Both the position numbers and the translations under genes were made by a program. This document shows, piece by piece, positions 45,447 to 54,486 of a stretch of DNA of 64,000 nucleotides (the stretch's first letter is position 1; the number at the start of each line of letters is the position of its first letter). Origin of the DNA: Desulfobacter hydrogenophilus (lineage in GTDB: Bacteria > Desulfobacterota > Desulfobacteria > Desulfobacterales > Desulfobacteraceae); assembly GCF_004319545.1 (NCBI RefSeq), contig NZ_CP036313.1:1375501-1439500 (forward strand), read 5' to 3'. Under the pieces are notes generated by a model, which was not told the DNA's origin, made no database searches, and was given only the letters and a program-made list of their open reading frames with translations.

Positions 45447-46121
45447 ATGAATAAGAAACAACTCTCCGAACGCGACATTTGTACCAAATTCATTACGCCT
45501 ACTTTGGCGCAGACCGGCTGGGATATAGCCACCCAGGTTAGAGAAGAATACCCCCTCACAAAAGGGCGTATCATCGTGCGTGGCAAGCTGCATACCCGGG
45601 CCAGACACAAACGCGCCGACTATGTCCTTTTCTACAAGCCCAATATTCCCATTGCCGTTATCGAAGCCAAAGACAATAATCACTCCATAGGCGATGGCAT
45701 GCAACAGGCCCTTGGCTACGCCGACATGTTGCAAGTGCCGTTTGTCTTCAGTTCAAACGGTGACGGCTTTTTGTTCCACAACAAAATTGCCATGGACGGC
45801 ATTGTCGAGCGTGAGCTTGCACTCCACGAATTTCCCACGGTGGAAACATTGTGGCAATTGTGGATGCAACACCGTGGGTTGAACGACCGGCAGAATGCGT
45901 TGATCCAGCAGGATTATTACAGCGACGGAAGCGGCAAAACGCCTCGCTATTACCAGCTTCTTGCCATCAATAAAACCATCGAGGCCATCGTGCAAGGCCA
46001 AAATCGTATTTTGCTGGTGATGGCAACCGGCACCGGCAAAACCTACACTGCCTTTCAAATCATCTGGCGTTTATGGAAGTCCAGGGCCAAAAAAAAGAAT
46101 TCTCTTCCTTGCAGACCGTAA
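45447..46121 (+). CDS. hsdR: Type I restriction subunit HsdR, 5' part (frameshifted)
   Basis: The first 224 codons of an R subunit. The N-terminal nuclease domain has [19 protein letters not shown] (PD-ExK) near residues 60-80, and helicase motif I is [14 protein letters not shown] near residue 192. The frame ends shortly after at [12 protein letters not shown]. Reading one base further along continues smoothly into the next ORF ([11 protein letters not shown]), so an extra A in the A8 run at 46089-46096 breaks the gene. Together the parts make about 794 residues, a normal HsdR size. Confidence 0.85.
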   Translation: MNKKQLSERDICTKFITPTLAQTGWDIATQVREEYPLTKGRIIVRGKLHTRARHKRADYVLFYKPNIPIAVIEAKDNNHSIGDGMQQALGYADMLQVPFVFSSNGDGFLFHNKIAMDGIVERELALHEFPTVETLWQLWMQHRGLNDRQNALIQQDYYSDGSGKTPRYYQLLAINKTIEAIVQGQNRILLVMATGTGKTYTAFQIIWRLWKSRAKKKNSLPCRP

Positions 46122-46128
46122 CATCCTG

Positions 46129-47832
46129 GTGGATCAGACAATGACCAACGATTTCAAACCGTTCGGTTCCGCCATGACCAAAATACAGAAGCGGCAGGCC
46201 AACAAATCCTACGAAATTTACCTCTCCCTCTACCAGGCCGTTACCGGTAATGAGGAGGAAAAAAACATTTATAAGCAGTTCAGCCCCAACTTTTTCGATC
46301 TGATCATCATTGATGAATGTCATCGAGGCAGCGCCGCCGCCGATTCTGCCTGGCATGAAATCCTTGAATACTTCACATCCGCCACCCAGATCGGTCTGAC
46401 CGCCACCCCCAAGGAGACCAAAGAAGTCTCCAATATCGATTATTTTGGCGACCCTATTTATACCTACAGCCTGCGGCAGGGCATCAACGACGGATTTCTG
46501 GCACCCTACAAGGTCGTGCGCATTGACATAGACAAAGACCTGACCGGGTGGCGGCCTGACAAAGGCATGGTTGACAAGTACGGCAATGAGATAGAGGACC
46601 GCATCTACAACCAGAAGGATTTTGACAAGACCCTGGTTCTGGAAGCCCGCAGCCAACTGGTTGCCCAAAAGATCACCGAATTCCTCAAACAGACCAACCG
46701 TTTCGACAAAGCCATCGTCTTTTGCGAGAACATTGATCATGCCGAGCGTATGCGTGGGGCTCTGGTAAATGAAAACGCAGATTTGGCGGCACAAAATAGT
46801 AAGTACGTCATGCGTATTACCGGTGACAACGAGGAGGGCAAGGCCGAGCTTGATAACTTCATTTTTCCGGAGAGCATATACCCGGTAATTGCAACCACTT
46901 CCAAGCTGATGACCACGGGTATTGATGCCCAGACCTGTAAACTCATTGTCCTTGACCAGCGCATTCAATCCATGACCGAGTTCAAACAAATTATCGGGCG
47001 CGGTACCCGTATTAATGAAGATTACGGCAAGTATTACTTCACCATCATTGATTTTAAAAAAGCCACTGAGCTGTTTGCCGACCCGGATTTCGACGGTGAT
47101 CCGGTGCTGATTTATGAACCCCAGGGGGATGAATCACCGGTGCCGCCGGATGTCACGGGCGAAGACGAAAGTGGCGATGACACCACCTACCCGGAACCCG
47201 GAGAAGACCAGGGGTGGACCGGTGTTGCCGACCCAGGCCCGGGAGAAGAAAGAATTGGCGTTCGCCAATACGTGGTAGCGGATGTAGAGGTTAAGGTGGC
47301 TGCCGAACGGGTTCAATACTTTGATGCGAACGGAAAATTGATCACCGAATCCCTCAAAGACTACACCCGAAAGGCATTAAGCAAAGAGTATGCATCCCTT
47401 GATGATTTTCTTGGCCGGTGGCGCAGCAGTGATAAAAAGCAGGCTATTATTGACGAACTCCTGGAACAGGGCGTATTCTTCGAAGCCCTTGAAGATGAGA
47501 TCGGCAGACAATCCGGGAAAGCATTCGACCCCTTCGACCTGGTCTGCCATGTGGCCTGGGATATGCCACCCCTTACCCGAAAGGAACGGGCGGACCAGGT
47601 TAAAAAGCGTAACTACTTTACCCGTTATGGGGAACAGGCCCGCCGGGTTCTGGAAGCACTGCTTGACAAATATGCCGACGAAGGTGTGGCCCAGATCGAA
47701 GAGACGCAGATTCTCACCATTGCCCCGTTTACCCAATTCGGCACCCCATTGGAAATCATCCGCCTCTTTGGCGGGCTTGATCAATATCAGCAAGCGATTA
47801 ACGAACTAGAGCAGGCACTATACAGCGCCTGA
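46129..47832 (+). CDS. hsdR: Type I restriction subunit HsdR, 3' part (frameshifted)
   Basis: 567 codons that continue the helicase: [20 protein letters not shown] (motif II), GLTATPKET (motif III), and [20 protein letters not shown] (motif VI), then the C-terminal domain that contacts HsdM. The ATG at 46129 is only the first Met after the frameshift; the real frame runs back to the A8 tract at 46089. Restriction would need slippage or a reversion. hsdM follows 26 bases later. Confidence 0.85.
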   Translation: MDQTMTNDFKPFGSAMTKIQKRQANKSYEIYLSLYQAVTGNEEEKNIYKQFSPNFFDLIIIDECHRGSAAADSAWHEILEYFTSATQIGLTATPKETKEVSNIDYFGDPIYTYSLRQGINDGFLAPYKVVRIDIDKDLTGWRPDKGMVDKYGNEIEDRIYNQKDFDKTLVLEARSQLVAQKITEFLKQTNRFDKAIVFCENIDHAERMRGALVNENADLAAQNSKYVMRITGDNEEGKAELDNFIFPESIYPVIATTSKLMTTGIDAQTCKLIVLDQRIQSMTEFKQIIGRGTRINEDYGKYYFTIIDFKKATELFADPDFDGDPVLIYEPQGDESPVPPDVTGEDESGDDTTYPEPGEDQGWTGVADPGPGEERIGVRQYVVADVEVKVAAERVQYFDANGKLITESLKDYTRKALSKEYASLDDFLGRWRSSDKKQAIIDELLEQGVFFEALEDEIGRQSGKAFDPFDLVCHVAWDMPPLTRKERADQVKKRNYFTRYGEQARRVLEALLDKYADEGVAQIEETQILTIAPFTQFGTPLEIIRLFGGLDQYQQAINELEQALYSA

Positions 47833-47858
47833 CAAAAAAAACTGGAGAGCCCCTACAT

Positions 47859-49325
47859 ATGTCACTGACAACCCTGGTCAAATCCATCCAGGACATCATG
47901 CGCAAGGACGTTGGTGTCGATGGAGACGCCCAGCGCATCAGCCAGATGGTCTGGCTGATTTTCTTAAAAATTTTTGATGATAAGGAGCAGGAGTGGCAGC
48001 TCACGGTGCCCAACTACACATCGCCGCTGCCCAGCCGTTTCCGCTGGACCAACTGGGCCAAAAACCCGGAAGGAATGACCGGTGAGGAGCTGGTTGATTT
48101 TGTGAACAATGATCTTTTTCCGGCACTAAAAAATCTGGCAACCAAAGCCGGGGTCACCGACCGTGGCAAAGTGGTGGGTTCGGTATTTGAGGACGCCTAC
48201 AACTACATGAAGTCCGGCACCCTCCTGCGTCAGGTGATCAACACCATCGAAGAGAACCTGGATCTGAACAGGTCCGGCGACCGCCATCTGTTCAACGATA
48301 TCTATGAAAAAATTCTGGCCGACCTGCAATCTGCCGGGAATGCCGGTGAGTACTACACCCCCCGGGCCGTCACCCAGTTCATGGTTGATATCCTTGATCC
48401 CCAACTCGGTCAAACCATCCTGGACCCGGCCTGCGGCACCGGCGGGTTTCTCACCTGCGCCATCAAGCATCTGGACAGGCAGGTCAAAACCGCCGACGAC
48501 CATAATCTATTGCAGGGATCTATCCGGGGCGTTGAAAAAAAACCCCTGCCGTACATGCTGGCCATGACCAACATGATACTGCACGGCATTGATGTGCCCA
48601 CCAGCATCCGCCACGACAACACCCTGGCAAGGCAACTGCAAAGCTACACACCCAAAGACCGGGTGGACATGGTCATCACCAATCCGCCATTCGGCGGCGT
48701 GGAAGAGGACGGCATTGAGTCCAATTTTCTGAAAAAATACCAGACCCGGGAAACAGCCGATCTTTTCATGGCGCTGATCATGCATCTGCTCAAGTACGAC
48801 ACCGGCAGGGCTGCCGTGGTGCTGCCGGACGGCTTTCTTTTTGGCGAAGGGGTAAAGACCACACTCAAACGTGAACTGCTTGAACAGTTCAATCTGCACA
48901 CCATCGTGCGCCTGCCCAAAGGTGTGTTCAGTCCCTACACCAGTATCGCCACCAACATCCTTTTCTTTGAAAAAGGTGGTCCGACCAAGGCGGTCTGGTT
49001 CTTTGAGCACCCCTATCCGAAAGGCTACAAATCCTACTCCCGGTCCAAACCGTTAACCATTGCTGAATTTGATCTTGAAAAAGGCTGGTGGGGCAGTGCC
49101 GCCCGCCGTGGCCGTAAAACCACCGAACATGCCTGGAAAATTCCGGCCAAGGCGCTGACAGCGCGCAACTATAACCTTGACTGCAAAAATCCATACCAAG
49201 AAGAAGTCAACCATCGCGACCCCCAGGAGCTGATGGTCGAATATCAGGAGATCGTGGAAAGGCTCAACGCGGCACAGGCTGCATTGAAAACTGAATTGAT
49301 GACCTGCCTTAAGGGGAAAGCATGA
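47859..49325 (+). CDS. hsdM: Type I modification methyltransferase HsdM
   Basis: N6-adenine methyltransferase of 488 residues. The HsdM N-terminal helical domain (SIQDIMRKDVGVDGDAQRIS) precedes SAM-binding motif I, DPACGTGGF (near 189), and catalytic motif IV, NPPFGG (near 274). The frame is intact, so modification should work even though hsdR is broken. It overlaps the DUF1016 gene by 4 bases (ATGA). Confidence 0.95.
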   Translation: MSLTTLVKSIQDIMRKDVGVDGDAQRISQMVWLIFLKIFDDKEQEWQLTVPNYTSPLPSRFRWTNWAKNPEGMTGEELVDFVNNDLFPALKNLATKAGVTDRGKVVGSVFEDAYNYMKSGTLLRQVINTIEENLDLNRSGDRHLFNDIYEKILADLQSAGNAGEYYTPRAVTQFMVDILDPQLGQTILDPACGTGGFLTCAIKHLDRQVKTADDHNLLQGSIRGVEKKPLPYMLAMTNMILHGIDVPTSIRHDNTLARQLQSYTPKDRVDMVITNPPFGGVEEDGIESNFLKKYQTRETADLFMALIMHLLKYDTGRAAVVLPDGFLFGEGVKTTLKRELLEQFNLHTIVRLPKGVFSPYTSIATNILFFEKGGPTKAVWFFEHPYPKGYKSYSRSKPLTIAEFDLEKGWWGSAARRGRKTTEHAWKIPAKALTARNYNLDCKNPYQEEVNHRDPQELMVEYQEIVERLNAAQAALKTELMTCLKGKA

Positions 49326-50434
49326 GCAAGACCAATTTAACAAAGGCAGAATACCGCGACTGGCTCAAAGAGATCAAACAACGGGTCCGGCAGGCGCAGG
49401 TAAAGGCGGCGGTACAGGTGAATACCGCTTTGCTGACCTTTTACTGGGAGCTGGGTGCGGATATTGTGACGCGCCAGAAAAAGGCCCGCTGGGGCAGCGG
49501 ATTTCTGAAACAGCTGAGCCAGGATTTGATGGCGGAATTCCCCGATATAAAGGGGTTTTCATACAGGAATATAAAATACATAAGAAGCTGGTATCTCTTT
49601 TATTCAGAAGGGCTTGCCAATTGGGCAACAGGCTGTTGCCCAATTGAGAAGCAGGCTGTGGCCCCAATCGACAGCACAGAGAAAAGGCAACAAGCTGTTG
49701 CCCAATTGGTGCAAATTCCCTGGAGCCATAATCTGATCATCATCTCCAAGTGCAAAGAGATCACGGAAGCGCTCTATTACGTAAACAAGACAATGGCGCA
49801 TAATTGGAGCCGCAATGTATTGACGCACCAGATTGAGAGCGGGCTGTATCAGCGCGAGGGCAAAGCCGTGACCAATTTTGCAAAGACGCTCCCCGCTCCC
49901 CAGTCGGATCTGGCCCAGGAATTAATTAAAGATCCTTACAATTTCGACTTTTTGACGCTGACTGAAGACTATAACGAACGGGAACTAGAAAAGGCGTTGA
50001 CCGACCATATCACCAAATTCCTGCTGGAGCTTGGTGCCGGGTTTGCATATGTGGGACGCCAGAAAGGCGTGCAGGTGGGCGAGCGGGAGTTCTTTCTGGA
50101 CCTGCTGTTTTACCACACCAGGCTGCATTGTTATGTGGTGATCGAGCTGAAAACCGGCGAGTTTGAACCGGAGTATGCAGGCAAGCTCAATTTTTATTTG
50201 AAAGCGGTGGATGAACAGTTGAGCGGAGAGCGCGACGAGCCAAGCATCGGTATTCTGCTCTGCAAATCCCGGGACAAGGTGGTGGTGGAATATGCCTTGA
50301 GTGATATCCATAAACCCATGGGTATTTCACAATATCAGCTCACCCGCGCACTGCCGGACGATTTGAAACCGAGCCTGCCCTCCATTGAGGAACTGGAAGC
50401 GGCATTGGGTAACCCGGAGGGCGATGATGAATAA
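49322..50434 (+). CDS. DUF1016 / YhcG-type PDDEXK nuclease-domain protein
   Basis: A 370-residue protein lodged between hsdM and hsdS. The N-terminal DUF1016 domain (AAVQVNTALLTFYWELGADIV) is helical. The C-terminal nuclease core has REFFLDLLFYH (near 256) and VVIELKTGEFEP (near 274), a PD-ExK arrangement. Between them, residues about 98-130 are an odd low-complexity insert encoded by repeated palindromes (see the repeat at 49618). Members of this family often ride in type I systems; their role there is unsettled. The end overlaps hsdS by 11 bases. Confidence 0.88.
   Translation: MSKTNLTKAEYRDWLKEIKQRVRQAQVKAAVQVNTALLTFYWELGADIVTRQKKARWGSGFLKQLSQDLMAEFPDIKGFSYRNIKYIRSWYLFYSEGLANWATGCCPIEKQAVAPIDSTEKRQQAVAQLVQIPWSHNLIIISKCKEITEALYYVNKTMAHNWSRNVLTHQIESGLYQREGKAVTNFAKTLPAPQSDLAQELIKDPYNFDFLTLTEDYNERELEKALTDHITKFLLELGAGFAYVGRQKGVQVGEREFFLDLLFYHTRLHCYVVIELKTGEFEPEYAGKLNFYLKAVDEQLSGERDEPSIGILLCKSRDKVVVEYALSDIHKPMGISQYQLTRALPDDLKPSLPSIEELEAALGNPEGDDE
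49618..49709. repeat. Palindromic repeat cluster inside DUF1016 gene
   Basis: A perfect 29-nt palindrome at 49618-49646 (arms CAATTGGGCAACAG / CTGTTGCCCAATTG around one G). It is followed by a degraded half copy near 49651 and another copy at 49686-49709 (CAACAAGCTGTTGCCCAATTG). The inserted bases keep the reading frame open and encode the low-complexity linker of the DUF1016 protein. Confidence 0.75.
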
Positions 50435-52124
50435 AGAAACAGCCACCCTGCTTGAAGAGCACTTCGATACCGCCTTTGCCGCCCCTGACGGTGTTGCCAA
50501 ATTGCGGGAGTTGATCCTGACCCTTGCCATGCAGGGCAGGCTGGTGGAACAGGACCCCAATGACCCGCCTGCCAGTGAACTTCTGAAAGAAATAGAAGCC
50601 GAAAAGCAGCGATTGATCAAAGAAAAGAAAATTAAAAAGCCCAAGCTCCTACCGCTCATCAAGCTGGAGGAAGTGCCTTACAAAGTACCACAGGGGTGGG
50701 AGTGGGTGAGGTTGGGTAATATCGGAATTATCAACCCCCGCAATGATGTAAATGATTCAACAAAGGCTGGTTTTGTACCTATGCCTCTGGTTTCTAATGG
50801 CTATTCAGAAAAACACCAATTCGAGGAACGTCTATGGAGGGAAATCAAAAAAGGCTATACCCATTTTGCTGATGGCGATGTGGGCATGGCCAAAATAACG
50901 CCATGCTTTGAGAATGCTAAATCTTGCGTTTTTTCAGGCTTACCCAATGGAGTTGGTGCGGGAACGACAGAGCTTCACATTTTTAGGAACACATTTAACT
51001 CAGTTGTGCCAAGATTCCTGCTGTATCACCTGAAAAATCCGCATTTTATCTCGAGCGCTGCGTCAAACATGACTGGCTCAGCAGGTCAAAAGCGTATACC
51101 AACACCCTATTTCACCGAACAGCTATTTCCACTCCCCCCACTCCCCGAACAACACCGAATTGTCGCCCGCATCGACCAGTTGATGGCCAGCTGTGATGCG
51201 TTGGAAAAGCTACACAAGGAACGGGAGGAGAAGCGGCTGGCTGTCCACGCCGCTGCCATCAGAGGGTTGCTCGACGCTTCGGACGGCTCGGCCTGGCACT
51301 TTATCGGGCAGCACTTCAGCGAACTCTACACCGTCAAGGAAAACGTCGCTGAACTGCGCAAGGCCATCCTCCAGCTCGCTGTCATGGGCCGCCTCGTCCC
51401 CCAGGATCCCAATGACCCGCCCGCCGGCGAACTTCTGAAAGAGATCCAGGCCGAAAAACAGCGATTGATCAAAGAAAAGAAAATCAAAAAGCCCAAGCCA
51501 CTGCCGCCCATCGCACCGGAGGAAGAGCCTTACGAAGTACCGCAGGGGTGGGCGTGGGTGAGGTTGGGTAATATCGGAATTATCAACCCTCGTAACGATG
51601 CCGATGATTTAATAAAGGCTGGCTTTGTACCTATGCCAATGGTCCCTGGTGGCTATTCAGAAAAACACCAATTCAAGGAACGTCCGTGGAGCGAGATCAA
51701 GAAAGGCTATACCCATTTTGCTGATGGCGATGTGGGCATGGCCAAGATCACCCCATGCTTTGAGAATGCTAAATCTTGCGTTTTTTCAGGCTTGCCCAAT
51801 GGAATTGGTGCGGGAACGACAGAGCTTCACATCTTTAGAAACACACTCAACTCGGTTGTGCCAAGATTCCTTCTGTATTACCTGAAAAATCCGCATTATA
51901 TCTCGAAAGTTGCGCCAAACATGACCGGCTCCGCAGGTCAAAAGCGTGTACCGACGCCTTATTTTACCGAGCAACTATTTCCACTCCCCTCCCTCCCAGA
52001 ACAAGATCGCATCGTTGCCCGCATCGACCAGTTGATGGCCCTGTGCGACTCTCTGGAACAGCAAATTGACGCCGCCAGCGGCAAGCAAACTGAACTCCTA
52101 AACGCTGTGATGGCCCAGGTATAG
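50424..52124 (+). CDS. hsdS: Type I specificity subunit HsdS with two near-identical target-recognition domains
   Basis: A 566-residue DNA-recognition subunit. Start at 50424 (or 50427), behind GGAGG and inside the DUF1016 end. Each half carries a conserved coiled-coil spacer (EKQRLIKEKKIKKPK), a recognition domain opening with VPQGW-WVRLGNIGIINPRND, and LPEQ-RIVARIDQLM. Halves 1 (about residues 25-255) and 2 (about 309-540) are offset by 284 residues and nearly the same through the recognition core. This predicts a palindromic, gapped DNA target rather than the usual asymmetric one. Confidence 0.9.
   Translation: MMNKETATLLEEHFDTAFAAPDGVAKLRELILTLAMQGRLVEQDPNDPPASELLKEIEAEKQRLIKEKKIKKPKLLPLIKLEEVPYKVPQGWEWVRLGNIGIINPRNDVNDSTKAGFVPMPLVSNGYSEKHQFEERLWREIKKGYTHFADGDVGMAKITPCFENAKSCVFSGLPNGVGAGTTELHIFRNTFNSVVPRFLLYHLKNPHFISSAASNMTGSAGQKRIPTPYFTEQLFPLPPLPEQHRIVARIDQLMASCDALEKLHKEREEKRLAVHAAAIRGLLDASDGSAWHFIGQHFSELYTVKENVAELRKAILQLAVMGRLVPQDPNDPPAGELLKEIQAEKQRLIKEKKIKKPKPLPPIAPEEEPYEVPQGWAWVRLGNIGIINPRNDADDLIKAGFVPMPMVPGGYSEKHQFKERPWSEIKKGYTHFADGDVGMAKITPCFENAKSCVFSGLPNGIGAGTTELHIFRNTLNSVVPRFLLYYLKNPHYISKVAPNMTGSAGQKRVPTPYFTEQLFPLPSLPEQDRIVARIDQLMALCDSLEQQIDAASGKQTELLNAVMAQV
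50500..52042 (+). repeat. 852-bp-period tandem duplication within hsdS
   Basis: Copies at about 50500-51190 and 51352-52042. Landmarks such as CAATGACCCGCC (50558 and 51410) are exactly 852 bases apart. The central recognition region (GGCTATACCCATTTTGCTG onward) differs at only scattered third positions, while the outer parts differ more. This suggests recent gene conversion of the core. Confidence 0.85.
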
Positions 52125-52152
52125 GTAAAGAATGAAGTTGTGAGGCATAAAT

Positions 52153-52320
52153 ATGGAACGTAAAAACAAGAAAACGCCCGGGCCGAATGAAACGTCCATA
52201 ATCCACTCCTCGGCAGCCGAATATCTGACTTTTGTCGCAGTCAGTGGTGAAAGCTGCGTTGAAGCGGTTTACGCAGATGAAAACATTTGGCTAACCCAAA
52301 GAATGAACAAAAATAGTTAA
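52153..52320 (+). pseudogene. RhuM-like protein stub (N-terminal remnant)
   Basis: A 55-codon ORF reading SSAAEYLTFVAVSGES, then VEAVYADENIWLTQRMNKNS before a stop. The segment resembles the start of RhuM-family proteins, which often follow hsdS and normally run beyond 300 residues after WLTQ-M. Here it is cut off and the MFS gene begins on its last base. It marks the right edge of the restriction island. Family identity is from recall of the motif only. Confidence 0.5.
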
Positions 52321-53540
52321 TGGACGATACAAGATTCATTCACAAAGGCAGCCGCCGATACTACCTGGCCAATATAGCGCTTTTTCTGGCCGGATTTGTT
52401 ACCTTTGCCACCTTGTATGACTTTCAGCCGTTGTTTCCCAATCTGGTCCAGGAATACGGTATCACACCGGCCATGGCCAGTCTTTCGCTCTCCGTTGCCA
52501 CTTTTTCCCTGGCCTTTACCCTGCCGTTTTCAGGCTCCCTGTCCGATGCAGTGGGCCGACGGCCATTGATCATTTTTGCCTCAATATTGGCGCCGGTTCT
52601 GGCCTTTGGTTCTGCGGTTCATCACGCTTTTTCCGGCATGCTTTTGTTGCGTCTCGGGCAGGGCATCATCCTGGCCGGTGTACCTGCGGTGGCCATGGCA
52701 TATCTAAACGAAGAGACCGAGCCCAAGGCCCTGGGTTCGGCCATGGGGCTTTATATTGCGGGTAACGGCATGGGCGGGATGTCGGGCCGGATTCTGACCG
52801 CCTGGTTTACGGATCTTATGGGCTGGCGGTGGGCGCTGGTGACCATGGCATTACTCTGTTTTGTCTGCGGTCTACTGGTCTGGGCCTGTCTGCCTGCTTC
52901 GCAAAACTTCTCGGGCAAGGCCTTTCAGCCCAGGGCCCTGTTGGCCTCCATGGCGGACCATCTTAAAAATCCGGGCCTGCGTCGATTGTATCTGATCGCC
53001 TTTTGCTGCATGGGGGGCTTTGTCACCCTGTACAACTACGTGACCTTTCGGCTGCTGGGTCGTGATTTCGGCCTGAGCCATACCCAGGTGGGTTTGATTT
53101 TTTTGGCCTATGCCTTTGGATCGGTCAGCTCCACGGTGATGGGCAACCTGGTAAATACCTACGGGCGGCGGCGCATTCTATCCTCGGCACTGGGTATTAT
53201 GACACTCGGCCTTCTACTGACGATTGGATCGTCCTTGTGGCTGGTGATCGTGGGGATTGTACTGTTTACCATTGGGTTTTTCGGGGCCCATTCCGTGGCA
53301 TCGGCCTGGGTAGGACGGCTTGCCGCACATTCCCATGCCCAGGCCTCATCGTTGTATCTGTTTTTTTATTATCTGGGGTCAAGCATCTCCGGCACCATCG
53401 GCGGCACTATTTATCACGGGTGGGCCTGGCCGGGGGTGGTGGCGCTAATCCTGATTCTTGTGGGCATCGCTTTTATTCTCTGCCTGGGTCTTCAATCTGT
53501 ACCGCACCGATCAGAGCCACTGTCACCCCATGTTCCTTAA
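52320..53540 (+). CDS. Major facilitator superfamily exporter
   Basis: A 406-residue inner-membrane transporter with about twelve hydrophobic spans. The MFS loop motif GSLSDAVGRRPLII lies near residue 79 and its second-half counterpart GNLVNTYGRRRILS near residue 277. The layout is like the YnfM/arabinose-efflux group of drug or sugar exporters; the substrate is unknown. The upstream RhuM stub ends on its start codon and there is no good ribosome site, so the original 5' region may have been lost when the island formed. Confidence 0.8.
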   Translation: MDDTRFIHKGSRRYYLANIALFLAGFVTFATLYDFQPLFPNLVQEYGITPAMASLSLSVATFSLAFTLPFSGSLSDAVGRRPLIIFASILAPVLAFGSAVHHAFSGMLLLRLGQGIILAGVPAVAMAYLNEETEPKALGSAMGLYIAGNGMGGMSGRILTAWFTDLMGWRWALVTMALLCFVCGLLVWACLPASQNFSGKAFQPRALLASMADHLKNPGLRRLYLIAFCCMGGFVTLYNYVTFRLLGRDFGLSHTQVGLIFLAYAFGSVSSTVMGNLVNTYGRRRILSSALGIMTLGLLLTIGSSLWLVIVGIVLFTIGFFGAHSVASAWVGRLAAHSHAQASSLYLFFYYLGSSISGTIGGTIYHGWAWPGVVALILILVGIAFILCLGLQSVPHRSEPLSPHVP

Positions 53541-53631
53541 CCTGACCAATCATGTGTCGTAAAGAATCAATCCGGTAAATCAAGGGCAAACATTTTTCAG
53601 CTGCACCCTTTCATCACAGGTCAAACACAAG

Positions 53632-54183
53632 CTATGAGAAGCTGCGTTCAAACAGATCCTTCATGGCTTCCGCAGCATCCTCCGTGAGATTCCGGGTGCC
53701 GGTTCCTGAAAAGGTTTTATGGTGAATCACAGGGGTAACCATCTGCCAGTCATTCTCCACCCAGGAAAACCAGGCTTCCCTGTCCTGCTCATAGACAAAT
53801 ATTGGCCGGTTGAACAGTTTACCCAACTCCACACCCCAGCCGGTGCCGCCCTTAACAGTCTTGTCCGGCAGGATCCATCCCACAGTAAAAATCTGATATC
53901 CATTATTAACCATATGAAAAATGGACTGGATAACCTTTCTGATTCTATTGCCTTTGGAAAAGGATCTACCCAGACGGGTCGAGACAATATCCATTGAGAT
54001 ATTCCCCTTTTCAAGCTCCTCCTGGTTCAGCAGCCGCATGCCTTTATCCCTGTCAAGCACATTTCCTTCAAAGGAAAAATTCACTTCCTTGACGCCGTAT
54101 TGTTCTGCAAGTTTTCCAAATTCGGCTTCAGCGCCCCTGTGCCCGCCACTGTAGAGTGTAAATTGAGACGGATCATTATTCAT
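53632..54183 (-). CDS. SLOG/Rossmann-like nucleotide-binding protein
   Basis: A 183-residue soluble protein. YSGGHRGAEAEFGKLA near the start and GGTGWGVELGKLFNRPIFVYEQ near residue 117 look like the two glycine-rich loops of SLOG-type domains (DprA/LOG relatives) that bind or cleave nucleotides. I cannot name the family. It diverges from the 1410-residue gene across a 303-bp AT-rich gap. SLOG proteins are frequent in nucleotide-signal defence systems, but no effector gene is adjacent here. Confidence 0.55.
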   Translation of the reverse strand: MNNDPSQFTLYSGGHRGAEAEFGKLAEQYGVKEVNFSFEGNVLDRDKGMRLLNQEELEKGNISMDIVSTRLGRSFSKGNRIRKVIQSIFHMVNNGYQIFTVGWILPDKTVKGGTGWGVELGKLFNRPIFVYEQDREAWFSWVENDWQMVTPVIHHKTFSGTGTRNLTEDAAEAMKDLFERSFS

Positions 54184-54371
54184 GGTTGTTACTCCTCACA
54201 TTAAATGTTCACCAAATTAAAAAACCGGATTATATTTTAATCTTCAATTGAATACTGTTTCGATAGATCAATTTTTTATCTTATAAAAATCGGTCAATAT
54301 AAGCAAGCTGGAACCTATGTCAAGGCAGAGATTAAAAAAATATTAATCTGATGACAGCCAAAAATGGGAAT

Positions 54372-54401
54372 TAACCTAAGGCCAGTTTAAAACTTAGGTT
54401 A
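54372..54401. promoter_or_regulatory. 9-bp inverted repeat upstream of the large kinase-like gene
   Basis: TAACCTAAG and CTTAGGTTA are perfect complements separated by 12 bases, in the 303-bp gap 54184-54486. It could be an operator or a hairpin in the leader. Nothing else in this gap is supportable beyond high AT content. Confidence 0.4.
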
Positions 54402-54486
54402 CAAACCCGTGCGGCCATGATAGACTAAGGTGCATTAATTTAAAAAACCTTTTTCCACCATTTATAAATAATAAAGAGGTCTTTCT

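Noticed and set aside
46085..46100. Programmed -1 frameshift at the A-AAA-AAG-like site in hsdR
   Set aside because: The heptamer looks slippery, but the downstream frame is +1 relative to the first part, so a -1 slip would not join them.
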